From Candidatus Woesearchaeota archaeon (GTDB taxonomy: Archaea; Nanobdellota; Nanobdellia; Woesearchaeales; UBA11576), in assembly GCA_018675335.1 (NCBI GenBank), contig JABGYH010000007.1, forward strand, positions 47,902 through 111,901: 64,000 nucleotides of DNA. The letters are read 5' to 3'. The position numbers were made by a program, and so were the translations under genes. Positions 31,091-40,232 of the stretch are shown piece by piece; within the stretch, counting starts at the first letter, position 1, and each line of letters starts with the position of its first letter. The notes below the pieces were generated by a model that did not search any database, was not told the DNA's origin, and worked only from the letters and a program-made list of their open reading frames with translations.

Positions 31091-31666
31091 TCATGACCCA
31101 GTATATGCAGATTTAGATCTAACTTTAGTTTCAACTTTAGTTTCAACTTTTTCTTCAACACGATCTGCCCAAAATTTAAAATGAAGTCTTAACATATGCT
31201 CTGCCATCAGTTCTGGACTCGCAGGAATTCCAAGCTGACCAATATGATCATCAATTGTTGCATAGAATAAACCCACTTCGAAAATATAATTGTTCGGAAG
31301 AACCCAAGTTGCATCATGGTCAGTAACATATAATCGCCCATCTGCTTTTTGTTCTAATGCATATTGTTTAGCTTCCTCTTTTGCACCCACCAAAATCGGC
31401 CAAGTTTCTCTTTCGAGAACTAATTCAAGAGACATCTGTGCGAAAGTGGGATCTACTTCACCTAAACTTGCATCAGTTTTACCTAATTTAGGAACTGGAA
31501 TGCGAGAAATAATTTCATCAGCATAACTACCAATATATTCAAGAGAATCGTGAGTTTGAAGTGAATACCTCGCCAATTCAATAACTTTCCTACGAATATC
31601 AGGAGTGATTTGATCATCCGCAATACAAAAATAAAATTGTCTCTTAACATCGAAAGGAGTTGTCAT
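31091..31666 (-). CDS. conserved-looking hypothetical protein
   Basis: The protein has 191 residues, soluble, without signal or TM. The first 160 residues appear folded (mixed helix and strand, with several Trp, His and Asp, for example LYVTDHDATWVLPNNYIF), and the last 25 are a basic/acidic tail repeating VETKVETKV. A TATA-like TTATAAAATT (about 31688-31697) stands about 25 nt before ATG 31666, so it is probably leaderless. I recognise no family. It is divergent from the EndoIII-like gene. Confidence 0.65.
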   Translation of the reverse strand: MTTPFDVKRQFYFCIADDQITPDIRRKVIELARYSLQTHDSLEYIGSYADEIISRIPVPKLGKTDASLGEVDPTFAQMSLELVLERETWPILVGAKEEAKQYALEQKADGRLYVTDHDATWVLPNNYIFEVGLFYATIDDHIGQLGIPASPELMAEHMLRLHFKFWADRVEEKVETKVETKVRSKSAYTGS

Positions 31667-31804
31667 GAATTTAAATACTGAACGTAATTTTATAATAATT
31701 TAGATTATTGAAAATAACCACTAAATACTATAAAGACAAATAAATTTTAAATAGTTTAAAAAAGAAACAAATTAAGTGGAACCAAACAAGTTAAATTTAA
31801 AAAA

Positions 31805-32689
31805 ATGAATCAAACCAATAAAATAATTCAAATGTATAACTGGTTGTTTAATGAATATGGCCCTCAAGGATGGTGGCCAGTTTCAGACGTCAGCGAAGAG
31901 ACTGAATCTAAGTTTGGAGAGGAGGTCGAGAAAATTTATTTAGGCATTCAGACTTCGGCGAATAACATCGCAAACACAAATAAAAAAAATAAAGGATATC
32001 ACCTCAAAGATTATTCTTATCCAAAAACTAACCAACAAAAATTTGAGATTTGTTTAGGCGCAATACTTACACAAAATACTAGTTGGACTTCTGTTGAAAA
32101 AGCACTTGAAAACTTAAAAAAATTGAATGCACTCAATATTGAGGTCATAACAAAATTAACTGATGAAGAAATCAAAAATACAATCAAACCTGCAGGATAT
32201 TATAATCAAAAAATGACATACATAAGAGAATTCATAAAATTTTTTGATTCAATTATATGTTCACAAAATAAAATACCCTCCAGATCCGAACTATTAGCAG
32301 TAAAAGGAATCGGACCTGAAACTGCAGACTCAATGTTACTTTATGCATTCAATCAGCCAACATTTGTTGTAGACGCATATACAAAACGAATATGTTTGAA
32401 CTTAGGCCTCATTAATGAAACCAGCACTGAAATGAAATACGATCACATGCAAAAATTATTTGAAACTACAATTAAACAAAATATTGAATTAATAAATAAT
32501 AATAATAACAATAATAACAATAAGAAAAGTCGCATAGATAAAAATAACAAAGAGCAAAAAAACACAAAGCAACTAGTTGTAATCTACCAAGAATATCACG
32601 CACTAATTGTCGCACATGCAAAAAAATTTTATCAAAAAAAGGAAATGTGGCAAAACTGCCCACTTAAAAAGCAAACCAAAAGTATTTAA
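31805..32689 (+). CDS. HhH-GPD endonuclease III-related DNA glycosylase
   Basis: The protein has 294 residues. FEICLGAILTQNTSWTSVEK, the helix-hairpin-helix LLAVKGIGPETADSMLLYAF and VVDAYTKR (catalytic Asp) place it in the EndoIII-related group COG2231/MagIII. The position of the usual catalytic Lys after the hairpin is occupied by Glu, as in monofunctional 3-methyladenine glycosylases. The C-terminus keeps only one Cys (WQNCPL), so no 4Fe-4S cluster is expected. A poly-Asn/Lys insertion (about residues 229-255), encoded by an AAT/AAC microsatellite at about 32495-32530, splits the C-terminal helices. It excises damaged bases. Start at ATG 31805. Confidence 0.85.
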   Translation: MNQTNKIIQMYNWLFNEYGPQGWWPVSDVSEETESKFGEEVEKIYLGIQTSANNIANTNKKNKGYHLKDYSYPKTNQQKFEICLGAILTQNTSWTSVEKALENLKKLNALNIEVITKLTDEEIKNTIKPAGYYNQKMTYIREFIKFFDSIICSQNKIPSRSELLAVKGIGPETADSMLLYAFNQPTFVVDAYTKRICLNLGLINETSTEMKYDHMQKLFETTIKQNIELINNNNNNNNNKKSRIDKNNKEQKNTKQLVVIYQEYHALIVAHAKKFYQKKEMWQNCPLKKQTKSI

Positions 32690-32837
32690 AAAACAAGTTT
32701 TCTGTCCCAATAAAAGGACAATTTTAGAGGGAAAAAGTATAAATATGAAATACAAATTGATAACAGATAATAAACAATTATTAAAAAAAATAATGAAAAT
32801 AAAATAATGCTTAAAAATAAAGGTGAGGCAAAACAAA

Positions 32838-33587
32838 ATGGCAAGCAAAACCAAAAAACAAACTCAAACAGACAAAAAAGAACCTTCTAAAAAGAAGAAA
32901 ATTAATGAAAAAACAAAAAATACAATCAAATGGGTTGTTGGATTCGTAATCTTATTACTAATCTTGTTCTTCATTCGACAAAAAATGATGGCAGACCCTG
33001 CAACAGCAGAACCTGAATTCGAACCATTACAACCACTCGAAACACAAGACTTACCAGAACCTACAGAACCAACACCTACAGAATTTGTACCTGAACCACA
33101 AATTGAGATAACACCAACTCCATTTGAAACAGGAGAACAAATTAGTTCTGAAGACGTAGACGACTTAAAAGATAAAGAACTTGCAATTGATGTAACAACA
33201 ACTGACGATACTAGCTTACTTAGCAATGTTGAATGTCAGTATGATGAAGCAAGCGGACTTTTATATGTAAGTTTAGACATGACTAACACCGGAACTGAAA
33301 CATTCACCATCAGTCCAAAAGGAGTTAGTAAAGATTACAACACATATTTTAAAATTAGAGGAATTGTTGATCCAAATCCAGGATGCACACAAGAAGAATT
33401 AACACCTTCTGAGACAACTACATGTACTAAAATCGGATTTGATTCTCCAACATACAGCAATGTAGAAGGAGTAAATAGAATTAGCATTCAAGCACCAGGA
33501 GTTACTGAAGCGCTACTAGTAGAATGTCCTGAAATGCCTGAACTCGTAGAAGAAGTTACTGAATCCGAAGTAGAAATTGTAGAGTAA
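32838..33587 (+). CDS. single-TM protein with extracytoplasmic domain
   Basis: The protein has 249 residues from ATG 32838, which follows AAGGTGAGG at good distance; a GTG at 32823 lies inside that site. A very basic N-terminus (about 25 residues) precedes one TM (WVVGFVILLLILFFI, about 31-47), a Pro/Thr/Glu-rich linker and a beta-type domain (about 115-235) with three or four Cys and the pattern LYVSLDMTNTGTETFTISPK. The topology is N-in, C-out. It resembles small archaeal surface proteins of unknown function. Confidence 0.65.
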   Translation: MASKTKKQTQTDKKEPSKKKKINEKTKNTIKWVVGFVILLLILFFIRQKMMADPATAEPEFEPLQPLETQDLPEPTEPTPTEFVPEPQIEITPTPFETGEQISSEDVDDLKDKELAIDVTTTDDTSLLSNVECQYDEASGLLYVSLDMTNTGTETFTISPKGVSKDYNTYFKIRGIVDPNPGCTQEELTPSETTTCTKIGFDSPTYSNVEGVNRISIQAPGVTEALLVECPEMPELVEEVTESEVEIVE

Positions 33588-33699
33588 TTCGACAAAAGTC
33601 TAATTAAAAAACAAGTGCGAAATTAGCACTAAATTTTTTATTTTTTAAAATTTTTCAAATTCTAACCGAAAAGTGTTGTAACTTACTAGTAATTAAAAA

Positions 33700-33715
33700 G
33701 CGAAAAGCTTATAAG
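33700..33715 (+). promoter_or_regulatory. BRE/TATA promoter of the GHKL gene
   Basis: GCGAAAAGCTTATAA (33700-33714) is identical over 15 bases to the S-layer promoter element at 37433-37447. It lies about 25 nt upstream of ATG 33738, implying a leaderless transcript. Confidence 0.65.
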
Positions 33716-33737
33716 TAGTACAAAATCAAACAAAATT

Positions 33738-34265
33738 ATGACTTTTGTTGATCAAACACTCGAGCAAATGCTCCTAGAAATAAATTCACACACCCAAATA
33801 TTCTCAGAAGAAATCGATAAAATAGATGTTTCCCCCTACGCTCGAAAAATTGCAAAGAAAATAGGAATCGAATTTGAAGCAGATGATGTTGATTTGGATG
33901 ATCCAGCACAACGAATTCCATTTTACATAATTCGCGCACTAATACTCACTTACGAAAATTCAGAAGAGAGAGGTAAATTACCAATCACAACCCAAATATA
34001 TCAAGGCAATCAAGGATACGTAATAAGAATTAGTGACTCAGGAGAAGGATTTGACCACAAAAAAATGTTACTTGGTTTCAATCAATTTCTCGACGAAGTA
34101 GATAAACAAAAATTAATTGCAATAGACAAAGCACGCGCTGCAAAAAAACATTATGCAACCAATTTAGGGCAAGGCACGCAAGCCATCCATTTATCCACGT
34201 TCGAATGTTCATATGAAGGTTGTGGCAACACAATAAACATGAAACTATTAATTCCCAAAAACTAA
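33738..34265 (+). CDS. stand-alone GHKL (histidine-kinase-like) ATPase domain protein
   Basis: The protein has 175 residues. A helical N-terminal part (about 1-75) is followed by a compact Bergerat fold: YVIRISDSGEGFD (G1 box, near residue 97) and NLGQGTQAIHL (G2 box, near 143), then a final beta strand INMKLLIPK. No phospho-accepting histidine, sensor or receiver is present. It may be a small ATP-binding regulator like anti-sigma-type kinases or a degenerate sensor. The N-box Asn is not clear, so activity is uncertain. It shares its promoter sequence with the S-layer gene, suggesting high expression. Confidence 0.6.
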   Translation: MTFVDQTLEQMLLEINSHTQIFSEEIDKIDVSPYARKIAKKIGIEFEADDVDLDDPAQRIPFYIIRALILTYENSEERGKLPITTQIYQGNQGYVIRISDSGEGFDHKKMLLGFNQFLDEVDKQKLIAIDKARAAKKHYATNLGQGTQAIHLSTFECSYEGCGNTINMKLLIPKN

Positions 34266-34340
34266 ACTAAAACGCAATCATAACTACCAATTAACAAAAA
34301 CTTTTTATATGTCCATTAAAAAACACACTAGATTCCAAAT

Positions 34341-34597
34341 GAGGGGGTGCCGGAGCGGTCAATAATAAATAGTATCCAATCATGGTTTTTGACCATAACG
34401 AAACTGTTTATTGACTTGACGGGATAGGCTTAGGCACTTCATAGATGACTACATAGGTAAAGCACACGCATTATTCTATGAATTGAAGACACCTATTGGC
34501 TTAGTGCCTACTAGGGTTCGAAATTAGACATCAAGTAAATCCAGCAAACTACATGCTTGCTAAAAACTGATGTTTGACGATTGTCCCTACCCCCTCA
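34341..34597 (+). tRNA. tRNA-Leu(UAG) with three introns
   Basis: The acceptor arms GAGGGGG (34341-34347) and CCCCCTC (34590-34596) pair perfectly, with discriminator A at 34597. Intron 1 (about 34364-34417) interrupts the D-loop and has a textbook BHB: helix GTCA/TGAC, bulges ATA and TTG, inner helix ATAAATAG/CTGTTTAT. Intron 2 (34435-34490) follows position 37 of loop CTTAGG (anticodon TAG). Intron 3 (34523-34583) lies in the T-loop after TTCGAA, between positions 59 and 60, with a 10-bp inner helix. Anticodon stem ATAGG/CCTAT, variable arm GGC/GCC and T-stem TAGGG/CCCTA all pair once introns are removed. The mature RNA is about 86 nt, and CCA is not encoded. Confidence 0.9.
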
Positions 34598-34784
34598 TAT
34601 TTATATCTTAAATTAGAATATGCCTGCAGAATTCGGAATGCAGCGAAATTCATGAAAATTAACATAATCCACTAATAAATATTACTTAATTAAGTAAAAC
34701 ACAATAAATACAATATTATTAAAATTTATAAAGGGTTAAACTAAATTAAAAAAAGTATTAAAAACAGTTTTAAAAGGATAAAAA

Positions 34785-35165
34785 ATGGGAATTTCACATC
34801 ATAGAAGCAAAAAACAAACAAGTGGCGGAGTATACAAGCGCTACAGAAAACAAAGACAGTTTGAGCTAGGAACAACTCCAAGTTTAACCAAATTAGGAGA
34901 AAAGAAGTTCATAGATAAGAGAACTCTCGGAAACAACACCAAACGAAGCTTACTACAGTGTGAAGAAGCTAGTGTGACAAACTCAAAAACAGGCAAAACA
35001 GTTAAAACTACAATTAAAACAATACTTGAAAGTCCTGCAAATCGACATTATACTAGACGAAACATCATGACTAAAGGCACAATTATTGATACAGAACTTG
35101 GAAAAGCAAGAGTTACATCTAGACCTGGACAAGAAGGCGCAATAAATGCAGTATTAGTAGAATAA
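34785..35165 (+). CDS. rps8e: 30S ribosomal protein S8e
   Basis: The protein has 126 residues. It opens MGISHHRSKKQTSGGVYKRY, which is the family start (xxGxSxRKxTGGxxxxxRKKRxxELG), and ends with the conserved ITKGTIIDTELGKARVTSRPGQ-type segment (IMTKGTIIDTELGKAR, TSRPGQEGAINAVLVE). It is a structural protein of the small subunit. The TATA-like AAATTTATAAAGG (about 34721-34733) lies some 55 nt upstream. It is monocistronic. Confidence 0.95.
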   Translation: MGISHHRSKKQTSGGVYKRYRKQRQFELGTTPSLTKLGEKKFIDKRTLGNNTKRSLLQCEEASVTNSKTGKTVKTTIKTILESPANRHYTRRNIMTKGTIIDTELGKARVTSRPGQEGAINAVLVE

Positions 35166-35306
35166 ACACAAGCATTACGTTTATTAAAATTATTTCAAAC
35201 TTTTTCTTAACGATTTTTTTTAATTACAACTAATAAATTAAAACAAATAGTTGTACTGCATTCAACACTAAAAAAATTTAAATATACGAAAAAATTCTAT
35301 TCAAAT

Positions 35307-36452
35307 ATGACTCCCACAATAAGTTTATGCTTAATTGTGAAAAACGAAGAAGACTATATCGAACAATGCTTAAACTCAGTTCTCGAACTCGTAAATGAAA
35401 TAATAATTATAGATACAGGTTCCACAGATAAAACAAAAGAGCTCGCACTCGACTTTAAAAAAAATAAATTTCCAAATCTTAAAATTCTAGATTTTCCCTG
35501 GGTGCAAGATTTTAGCTCTGCAAGAAATTTTTCCACAAGTTATGCAACAAGCGAGTGGATACTAATTCTTGATGCCGATGAAATAATTGCAAAAGAAGAC
35601 CACAACAAAATCAAAGAATTAATTTTAAAATATAATAAACCAAACACTGCAATGGGACTGATGTTAATTCAAAGAAATTATGCTAACAATTCAAAACTCG
35701 TCGGATGGACACAAAATGATGAAAAATATGTTAGTTTGGAAAAATTTAGTGGATTTTATCCAACTCCAATTACCAGACTATTCAAAAACAAACAAGAGAT
35801 AGTATTTAGAAGTAAAGTCCACGAAAGTGTTGATGATTCAATATTCGAAAAAAAAGGAAAAATAAAATTAACAGAAATACCAATACATCACTTCCAATAC
35901 GAACGTGGAGAAGAATACGTTAAACAAAAACAACTAAACTATTTTGATATATGCAAAGAGATGGTAAAGACTCGAAAACAAGATTTTAAAGTATGGTTTG
36001 ATATGGGCGTGATCTCAGCAAATTATCGAAATTCACCAACCGATTCTGAAAAATTCTTTAAACAAAGTTTAGAATTAAATCCCCACTATCTACTATCATA
36101 TTTACAACTCGCAACAGTTCTTGAAAAACAAAATAAATTGGAAGCTGCAATAACCATATATAAAAAAGCATTAAGCATAGAAAAAAACAATTTTCACCTA
36201 GTTCACAATCTTGCCGTCGCTTTAACTAAAACAAACAAACCAATTTTAGCACTCAAATTTTTTGAACATGCAGCAAAATTAAATCCAAACAACCCTCACG
36301 TTTACACCAATGTTGGATGCATATTTGGACAATTAGGCAAATTTAAAGACGCAACAGAATTTTTTCAAAAATCACTTGACCTAAATCCTAACGATACTCG
36401 AGTTAAAAACTTACTCGAAGGAACAAAAAATAAAATAAATAAGAATAATTGA
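35307..36452 (+). CDS. family 2 glycosyltransferase with TPR repeats
   Basis: The protein has 381 residues. The GT-A domain (1-225) has ISLCLIVKNEEDYIEQCLNS, IIIDTGSTDKTKE and LILDADE, the last giving the metal-binding DxD-type motif. About four TPR repeats follow (about 230-375), for example NPHYLLSYLQLATVLEKQNK and NPHVYTNVGCIFGQLGKF. No TM segments are seen, so it is a cytoplasmic transferase acting on nucleotide sugar and a protein or lipid acceptor; similar GT2-TPR proteins act in surface glycan or glycoprotein synthesis. The start ATG 35307 is about 25 nt after a TATA-like AAATTTAAATATACG. Confidence 0.85.
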   Translation: MTPTISLCLIVKNEEDYIEQCLNSVLELVNEIIIIDTGSTDKTKELALDFKKNKFPNLKILDFPWVQDFSSARNFSTSYATSEWILILDADEIIAKEDHNKIKELILKYNKPNTAMGLMLIQRNYANNSKLVGWTQNDEKYVSLEKFSGFYPTPITRLFKNKQEIVFRSKVHESVDDSIFEKKGKIKLTEIPIHHFQYERGEEYVKQKQLNYFDICKEMVKTRKQDFKVWFDMGVISANYRNSPTDSEKFFKQSLELNPHYLLSYLQLATVLEKQNKLEAAITIYKKALSIEKNNFHLVHNLAVALTKTNKPILALKFFEHAAKLNPNNPHVYTNVGCIFGQLGKFKDATEFFQKSLDLNPNDTRVKNLLEGTKNKINKNN

Positions 36453-36566
36453 ATACAATTTAAAAAGAAAAACACACAATTTAAACAAAGTGATCTGTTA
36501 AAATCAAACATTCTAGAACCTAAAAGTACACCAACATAATAAATTTAGAAAAAAAATTAATAAATC

Positions 36567-36731
36567 TTACTTTTTCTGCCAACTGTAAGATCGAGTTTTT
36601 GCAGATGCGCCGTAGCCACAACTAGAACAAACTTTTTTACTCTTGTGATAAGTGTGCTGACCACATCTACGACAATAAATGTGAGTTTTCTTACCACTCT
36701 TCTTACCCATGCTAGGAGTTCCTTTACTCAT
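36567..36731 (-). CDS. rpl37e: 50S ribosomal protein L37e
   Basis: The protein has 54 residues. It reads [15 protein letters not shown], then two zinc-finger cysteine pairs (YCRRCG and CSSCGYG), and ends RSYSWQKK, the full eL37 pattern. It binds zinc and 23S rRNA. GGTGA lies six bases upstream of the ATG at 36731. It follows the LSm gene by 66 nt; LSm-eL37 is a classic archaeal gene pair. Confidence 0.95.
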   Translation of the reverse strand: MSKGTPSMGKKSGKKTHIYCRRCGQHTYHKSKKVCSSCGYGASAKTRSYSWQKK

Positions 36732-36797
36732 AATAATTCACCTGAAAATTAATTTAATAACAAATTGATAATGAAAATAAAAAATTTATGATAAATT

Positions 36798-37025
36798 TTA
36801 TGCAGGAGAGATAAATATAATCGTATCTCCTCTAATAAATGTAGTGCCTAATTTACGCTTAAGTGCTCCATCTACGTGTTCTTCGCCTTCATCAAGCACA
36901 ACATTGATATGAATATCAAAAGCTTTTAAAAGTCCAATGAACTGTTTACCATTCTTTAATTCAAGAACAACTCGTTTTCCACGAGCTGCATTAAGAGCGT
37001 CTAACGGTCTTGATGTATTATCCAT
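36798..37025 (-). CDS. Sm-like RNA-binding protein (SmAP/LSm)
   Basis: The protein has 75 residues. Sm1 motif: GKRVVLELKNGKQFIGLLKA followed by FDIHINVVLDEGEE. Sm2 motif: GTTFIRGDTIIFISP with the conserved IRGD-type Arg-Gly. It should form a heptameric ring that binds U-rich RNA. AGGTG precedes ATG 37025 at eight bases. It is the first gene of the LSm-eL37 pair. Confidence 0.95.
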   Translation of the reverse strand: MDNTSRPLDALNAARGKRVVLELKNGKQFIGLLKAFDIHINVVLDEGEEHVDGALKRKLGTTFIRGDTIIFISPA

Positions 37026-37432
37026 AATTTAAGCACCTCAAAATATAATTAAAATCGGTTAATTTAAATTTGGAAAAAAAGGTAGAGGTATTTAAATGTT
37101 ATGTATTTGTAAAAATCACCTAAACAATCAACTAAACAATAAGTAATAAACCCAACATAACACTCCTTAATTTTCACCATAATCACCCAAAATACCCAAA
37201 TTTTACTAAAAATATTTGCAAAAAGATTATAAATATTTCCGAGCTTATAGTAATATACTATATTAGCTAACCGGCAATGCATTTAAAAGGAAGCATCGGA
37301 AATTAATGTTCATTTATAAATAACGGTCAAAAAAAGTTTTTTTTATTATGCAATGACGACAGGCCAAAAATGGCAAATTTTTACAAAAGAAGTCAAATTG
37401 AGACTAATCAAATTAATTCTTAAGACGGTGTT
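37026..37432. other. non-coding stretch between LSm and S-layer promoters
   Basis: No gene is seen. There are two further TATA-like elements (GATTATAAATA near 37216-37226 and CATTTATAAATA near 37312-37323) and an imperfect hairpin (CCG...ATGC / GCATCGG, about 37271-37300). A small RNA is possible but I cannot assign it to a class. Confidence 0.3.
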
Positions 37433-37449
37433 GCGAAAAGCTTATAAAC
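37433..37449 (+). promoter_or_regulatory. S-layer gene BRE/TATA promoter
   Basis: GCGAAAAGCTTATAAAC is a strong BRE (GCGAAAAG) plus TATA box. Transcription should start near 37470, leaving a leader of about 160 nt, long for a genome in which most genes look leaderless. Confidence 0.7.
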
Positions 37450-37540
37450 GATAATCTGTCTTTTCGACGATAATTAGACTTGACTAAAAACGACACAGAC
37501 ATTGCCCGCAGAGACTAACAGAGGCGCAACTATGACTCTT

Positions 37541-37574
37541 TTTTAAGAAGTAAAGAGGTGAACACTTCTTAAAA
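37541..37574 (+). promoter_or_regulatory. perfect 11-bp hairpin in the S-layer mRNA leader
   Basis: TTTTAAGAAGT (37541-37551) and ACTTCTTAAAA (37564-37574) are exact inverted repeats around a 12-base loop that contains a ribosome-binding-like AGAGGTGA. It lies 55 nt upstream of the true start region (GGAGGTG then ATG 37630). A five-codon ORF (ATG ACT CTT TTT TAA, from 37532) ends in the 5' arm. It may stabilise or control the mRNA. Confidence 0.6.
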
Positions 37575-37629
37575 TCAAACAAACCACAAAAATAACTAAA
37601 AACACGTTACAAAACACGGAGGTGTTTTG

Positions 37630-40110
37630 ATGAAAGTTAAAAAAACAGTTAAAAAAATCGTAGCTCTAGGAGTGGGAATTACCATGATGGGAGCAACACT
37701 ATTAGGAGCTATGGCTACACCCTACACATTAGCAGATTATCCACAGCCATTTGTAATGGACGGCGCTTGGAACGGTCTTATGGTAGTAGGAGATGACGCA
37801 GCACCTGCAGATATTATTGGTGTAACAGACATCGCAATGGAACTTCAATACAGTGCAACTGTAACTAAATCTGTTTCAACAGGAACAGCTGGAAGCGCAG
37901 TAGCATTAGAAGGAGATGCATGGGAAGCTAAAACTAGTTCTAAATTATGGGAATTAGGAGAAAACTTAACCGCAATCCAATCAGTTTTAGATGAAACAGA
38001 CCTAAACGCATTAGAAGATGGAACATTTAAAAACAGCAAAGGAACATTCGGATATGAACAAACATTAACATTCTATCCTGCAACTGCACCAAGTGTATCA
38101 TACACAGTAGATGAAGATGATGTAACTGGAGATTTTTTATTATTAGATGATTCAGACGATCCATATGCAAGATATTCTTTTGACTTTACATCTTCTGCAG
38201 AATCAGATGTTGTTGAAAATGAAATGGAAGATTTCCATAACAAAAAAATAACAATGTTAGGCAAAGAATATACTATCGTAGATACTGCAGTAAGCAGCGG
38301 AGAACCAACATTTACCTTAATGGCAGGAGCAGTACAAGATGTTTTAGAAGAAGGCGAAACAAAAACATATACTCTTGGCGGAAAGGAATTTGAAGTAACT
38401 GCATTAATCATATCAGATACTTCAACAAGTGTTAAATTCAAAGTTAATGGAGAAACTACAGATGCTATGACTCCAGGAGATATTGAATTATTAAGCGATG
38501 GAACTCAAATGGGAATTAGAGAAATCTTACCTAATGAAGCAGGAGAAACTGCTGGCGGAGACATTGTAGAATTTTACATCGGAGCTGACAAACTAGTTTT
38601 AGAAAACGGAACTACAATAGAAATCAACGAAGAAAAAATTGAAGAAACATTAGTAACTTTTGACGGAGATTTTACTGCCGCAACATGGGACGGATTCACA
38701 ATAGACTACAACGCAGATGACACATACTATATTCCTGCAGGCGGAAAACTATCTGAATTCTTAGATGAACCAGAAGGTTTAATGAACTGGGATATTGCTT
38801 ATGAAGGTCTAACTGCAGAAGATACAGAAATGATTAAACTAGTAGCATCAGGAGATGACGAGTATAAACTAAAATTAGAAGTTGCAGATGGTGAAGTAAC
38901 AATTCCATTAGCATATTCTGGCGCAGCAGACGTAATGAATCTAGGAGATAAAGCATCCAGTTCAAAAAGAAAATATTTGATTTTGGATAAAACTGAACCT
39001 CTCCAAGAAGACGATTACTTTGTTTTAACAACTGGTGGTGCAGCAGATCAAGGAGATGAATCATTTGTCTTACAATATAAAGGATCTGATAAAACAACTG
39101 GAACTGATAACGGAGTTCTTAAGTTTAAAAACTTAGCTACTGGAGAAACCATTGAACGAAGTTTAGCTAAAACTACTTGCGATGCAACTCTAAGAGTTGG
39201 AGGAGTTAGTTATGCATTTAATGAATCTAGCGCAGCGGGTTGTTTAATAAACGATATTAATGTTAGTTTAAAGAGTGCGAGTCAATCAGATACGACATCT
39301 CAAGTTATTTTATCTAAATATGGAGCTAAACTTTCATTTAACCAGTTAAGATTAAATGACTCTGTAGCAGAAGGAACATTTGACAACTTAAATACTAGCA
39401 GATTTTTAAACGTGGTAGTCGAAGAAGTTAACTCAGACATGGTTGAATCAACAAACAAAGACATTATTTTTAAAATTGGACCACACGTTACAGGAACTGA
39501 TGAATTATCATTAGACTATGATGAAACAGCAACTGCATTACAAGACCATGAAGAAAATGATGACTTACGAACAGGATTTACGCCATACGGAGCATTAATT
39601 AGTTACATGACTAAAGACAATGCACCTGATGAGTTAGAAATTTCATGGCCTAGTGAACAACAATATGCACAAGTATTCGTAACAAGCGGAGCTGTTGAAT
39701 CTTCAATGACTAGCGCTGGCGGAGACGTAACATACGAAGTACCTGTTAAAATTGAAGTTGGTGCAGCTGTATTAGCAAGCCAAGTTCCTGACGTAACAAG
39801 TGCAAATATTGTATCAGTTGGTGGAAGTTGTATTAATGAAGTAACTGCAGCAATTATGGGACTAACATATCCAGCATGTGGAGAAGCTAGTGGACTAAGT
39901 GAAGGAGAAGCTATCGTTAAGCTATACGAAAGTGGCGACAGTGTTGCAATTGTTGTTGCTGGATGGGAAGCTGAAGATACAACCAGAGCTACAAGAGTTC
40001 TAGCTAACTACGAAGAATATCAAGCAGCTGGTCAGTTAGTAGGTTCAGAAGTTAAAGTAACTGGAACAAGTTTAACAGATGTTACTGTTACACCAGTTAC
40101 AAGCCAATAA
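37630..40110 (+). CDS. S-layer protein
   Basis: The protein has 826 residues from ATG 37630, with GGAGGTG upstream. A signal peptide (basic start, then IVALGVGITMMGATLLGAMA) is followed by YPQPFVMDGAWNGLMVVGDD, the S-layer N-terminal signature also seen in methanogen proteins. The C-terminal region repeats it in part: NIVSVGGSCINEV, then VAIVVAGWEAEDTTRATRVL. The mature protein is acidic and Thr/Glu-rich with no C-terminal TM. It forms the crystalline cell coat. It has its own strong promoter, a structured leader and a T-rich terminator. Family assignment is strong; sequence variability is expected. Confidence 0.9.
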   Translation: MKVKKTVKKIVALGVGITMMGATLLGAMATPYTLADYPQPFVMDGAWNGLMVVGDDAAPADIIGVTDIAMELQYSATVTKSVSTGTAGSAVALEGDAWEAKTSSKLWELGENLTAIQSVLDETDLNALEDGTFKNSKGTFGYEQTLTFYPATAPSVSYTVDEDDVTGDFLLLDDSDDPYARYSFDFTSSAESDVVENEMEDFHNKKITMLGKEYTIVDTAVSSGEPTFTLMAGAVQDVLEEGETKTYTLGGKEFEVTALIISDTSTSVKFKVNGETTDAMTPGDIELLSDGTQMGIREILPNEAGETAGGDIVEFYIGADKLVLENGTTIEINEEKIEETLVTFDGDFTAATWDGFTIDYNADDTYYIPAGGKLSEFLDEPEGLMNWDIAYEGLTAEDTEMIKLVASGDDEYKLKLEVADGEVTIPLAYSGAADVMNLGDKASSSKRKYLILDKTEPLQEDDYFVLTTGGAADQGDESFVLQYKGSDKTTGTDNGVLKFKNLATGETIERSLAKTTCDATLRVGGVSYAFNESSAAGCLINDINVSLKSASQSDTTSQVILSKYGAKLSFNQLRLNDSVAEGTFDNLNTSRFLNVVVEEVNSDMVESTNKDIIFKIGPHVTGTDELSLDYDETATALQDHEENDDLRTGFTPYGALISYMTKDNAPDELEISWPSEQQYAQVFVTSGAVESSMTSAGGDVTYEVPVKIEVGAAVLASQVPDVTSANIVSVGGSCINEVTAAIMGLTYPACGEASGLSEGEAIVKLYESGDSVAIVVAGWEAEDTTRATRVLANYEEYQAAGQLVGSEVKVTGTSLTDVTVTPVTSQ

Positions 40111-40133
40111 GCCTGCAAACTTAAGTTAGTTTT

Positions 40134-40178
40134 AAAAAACTAAAATTTTTTCCTTTTTTTTCTTTCTTTTTTAAAATG
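40134..40178. terminator. T-rich bidirectional terminator
   Basis: TAAAATTTTTTCC and the following T runs (TTTTTTTTC, TTTCTTTTTT) end the S-layer transcript, and the A-runs just beyond (about 40177-40192) act as T-tracts for the convergent operon at 40.2-50.1 kb. Confidence 0.5.
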
Positions 40179-40232
40179 ATCAAAATAAAAAATACTTCTT
40201 AGCGTAAGCTAAACTAATACTAAAGTTACAAT

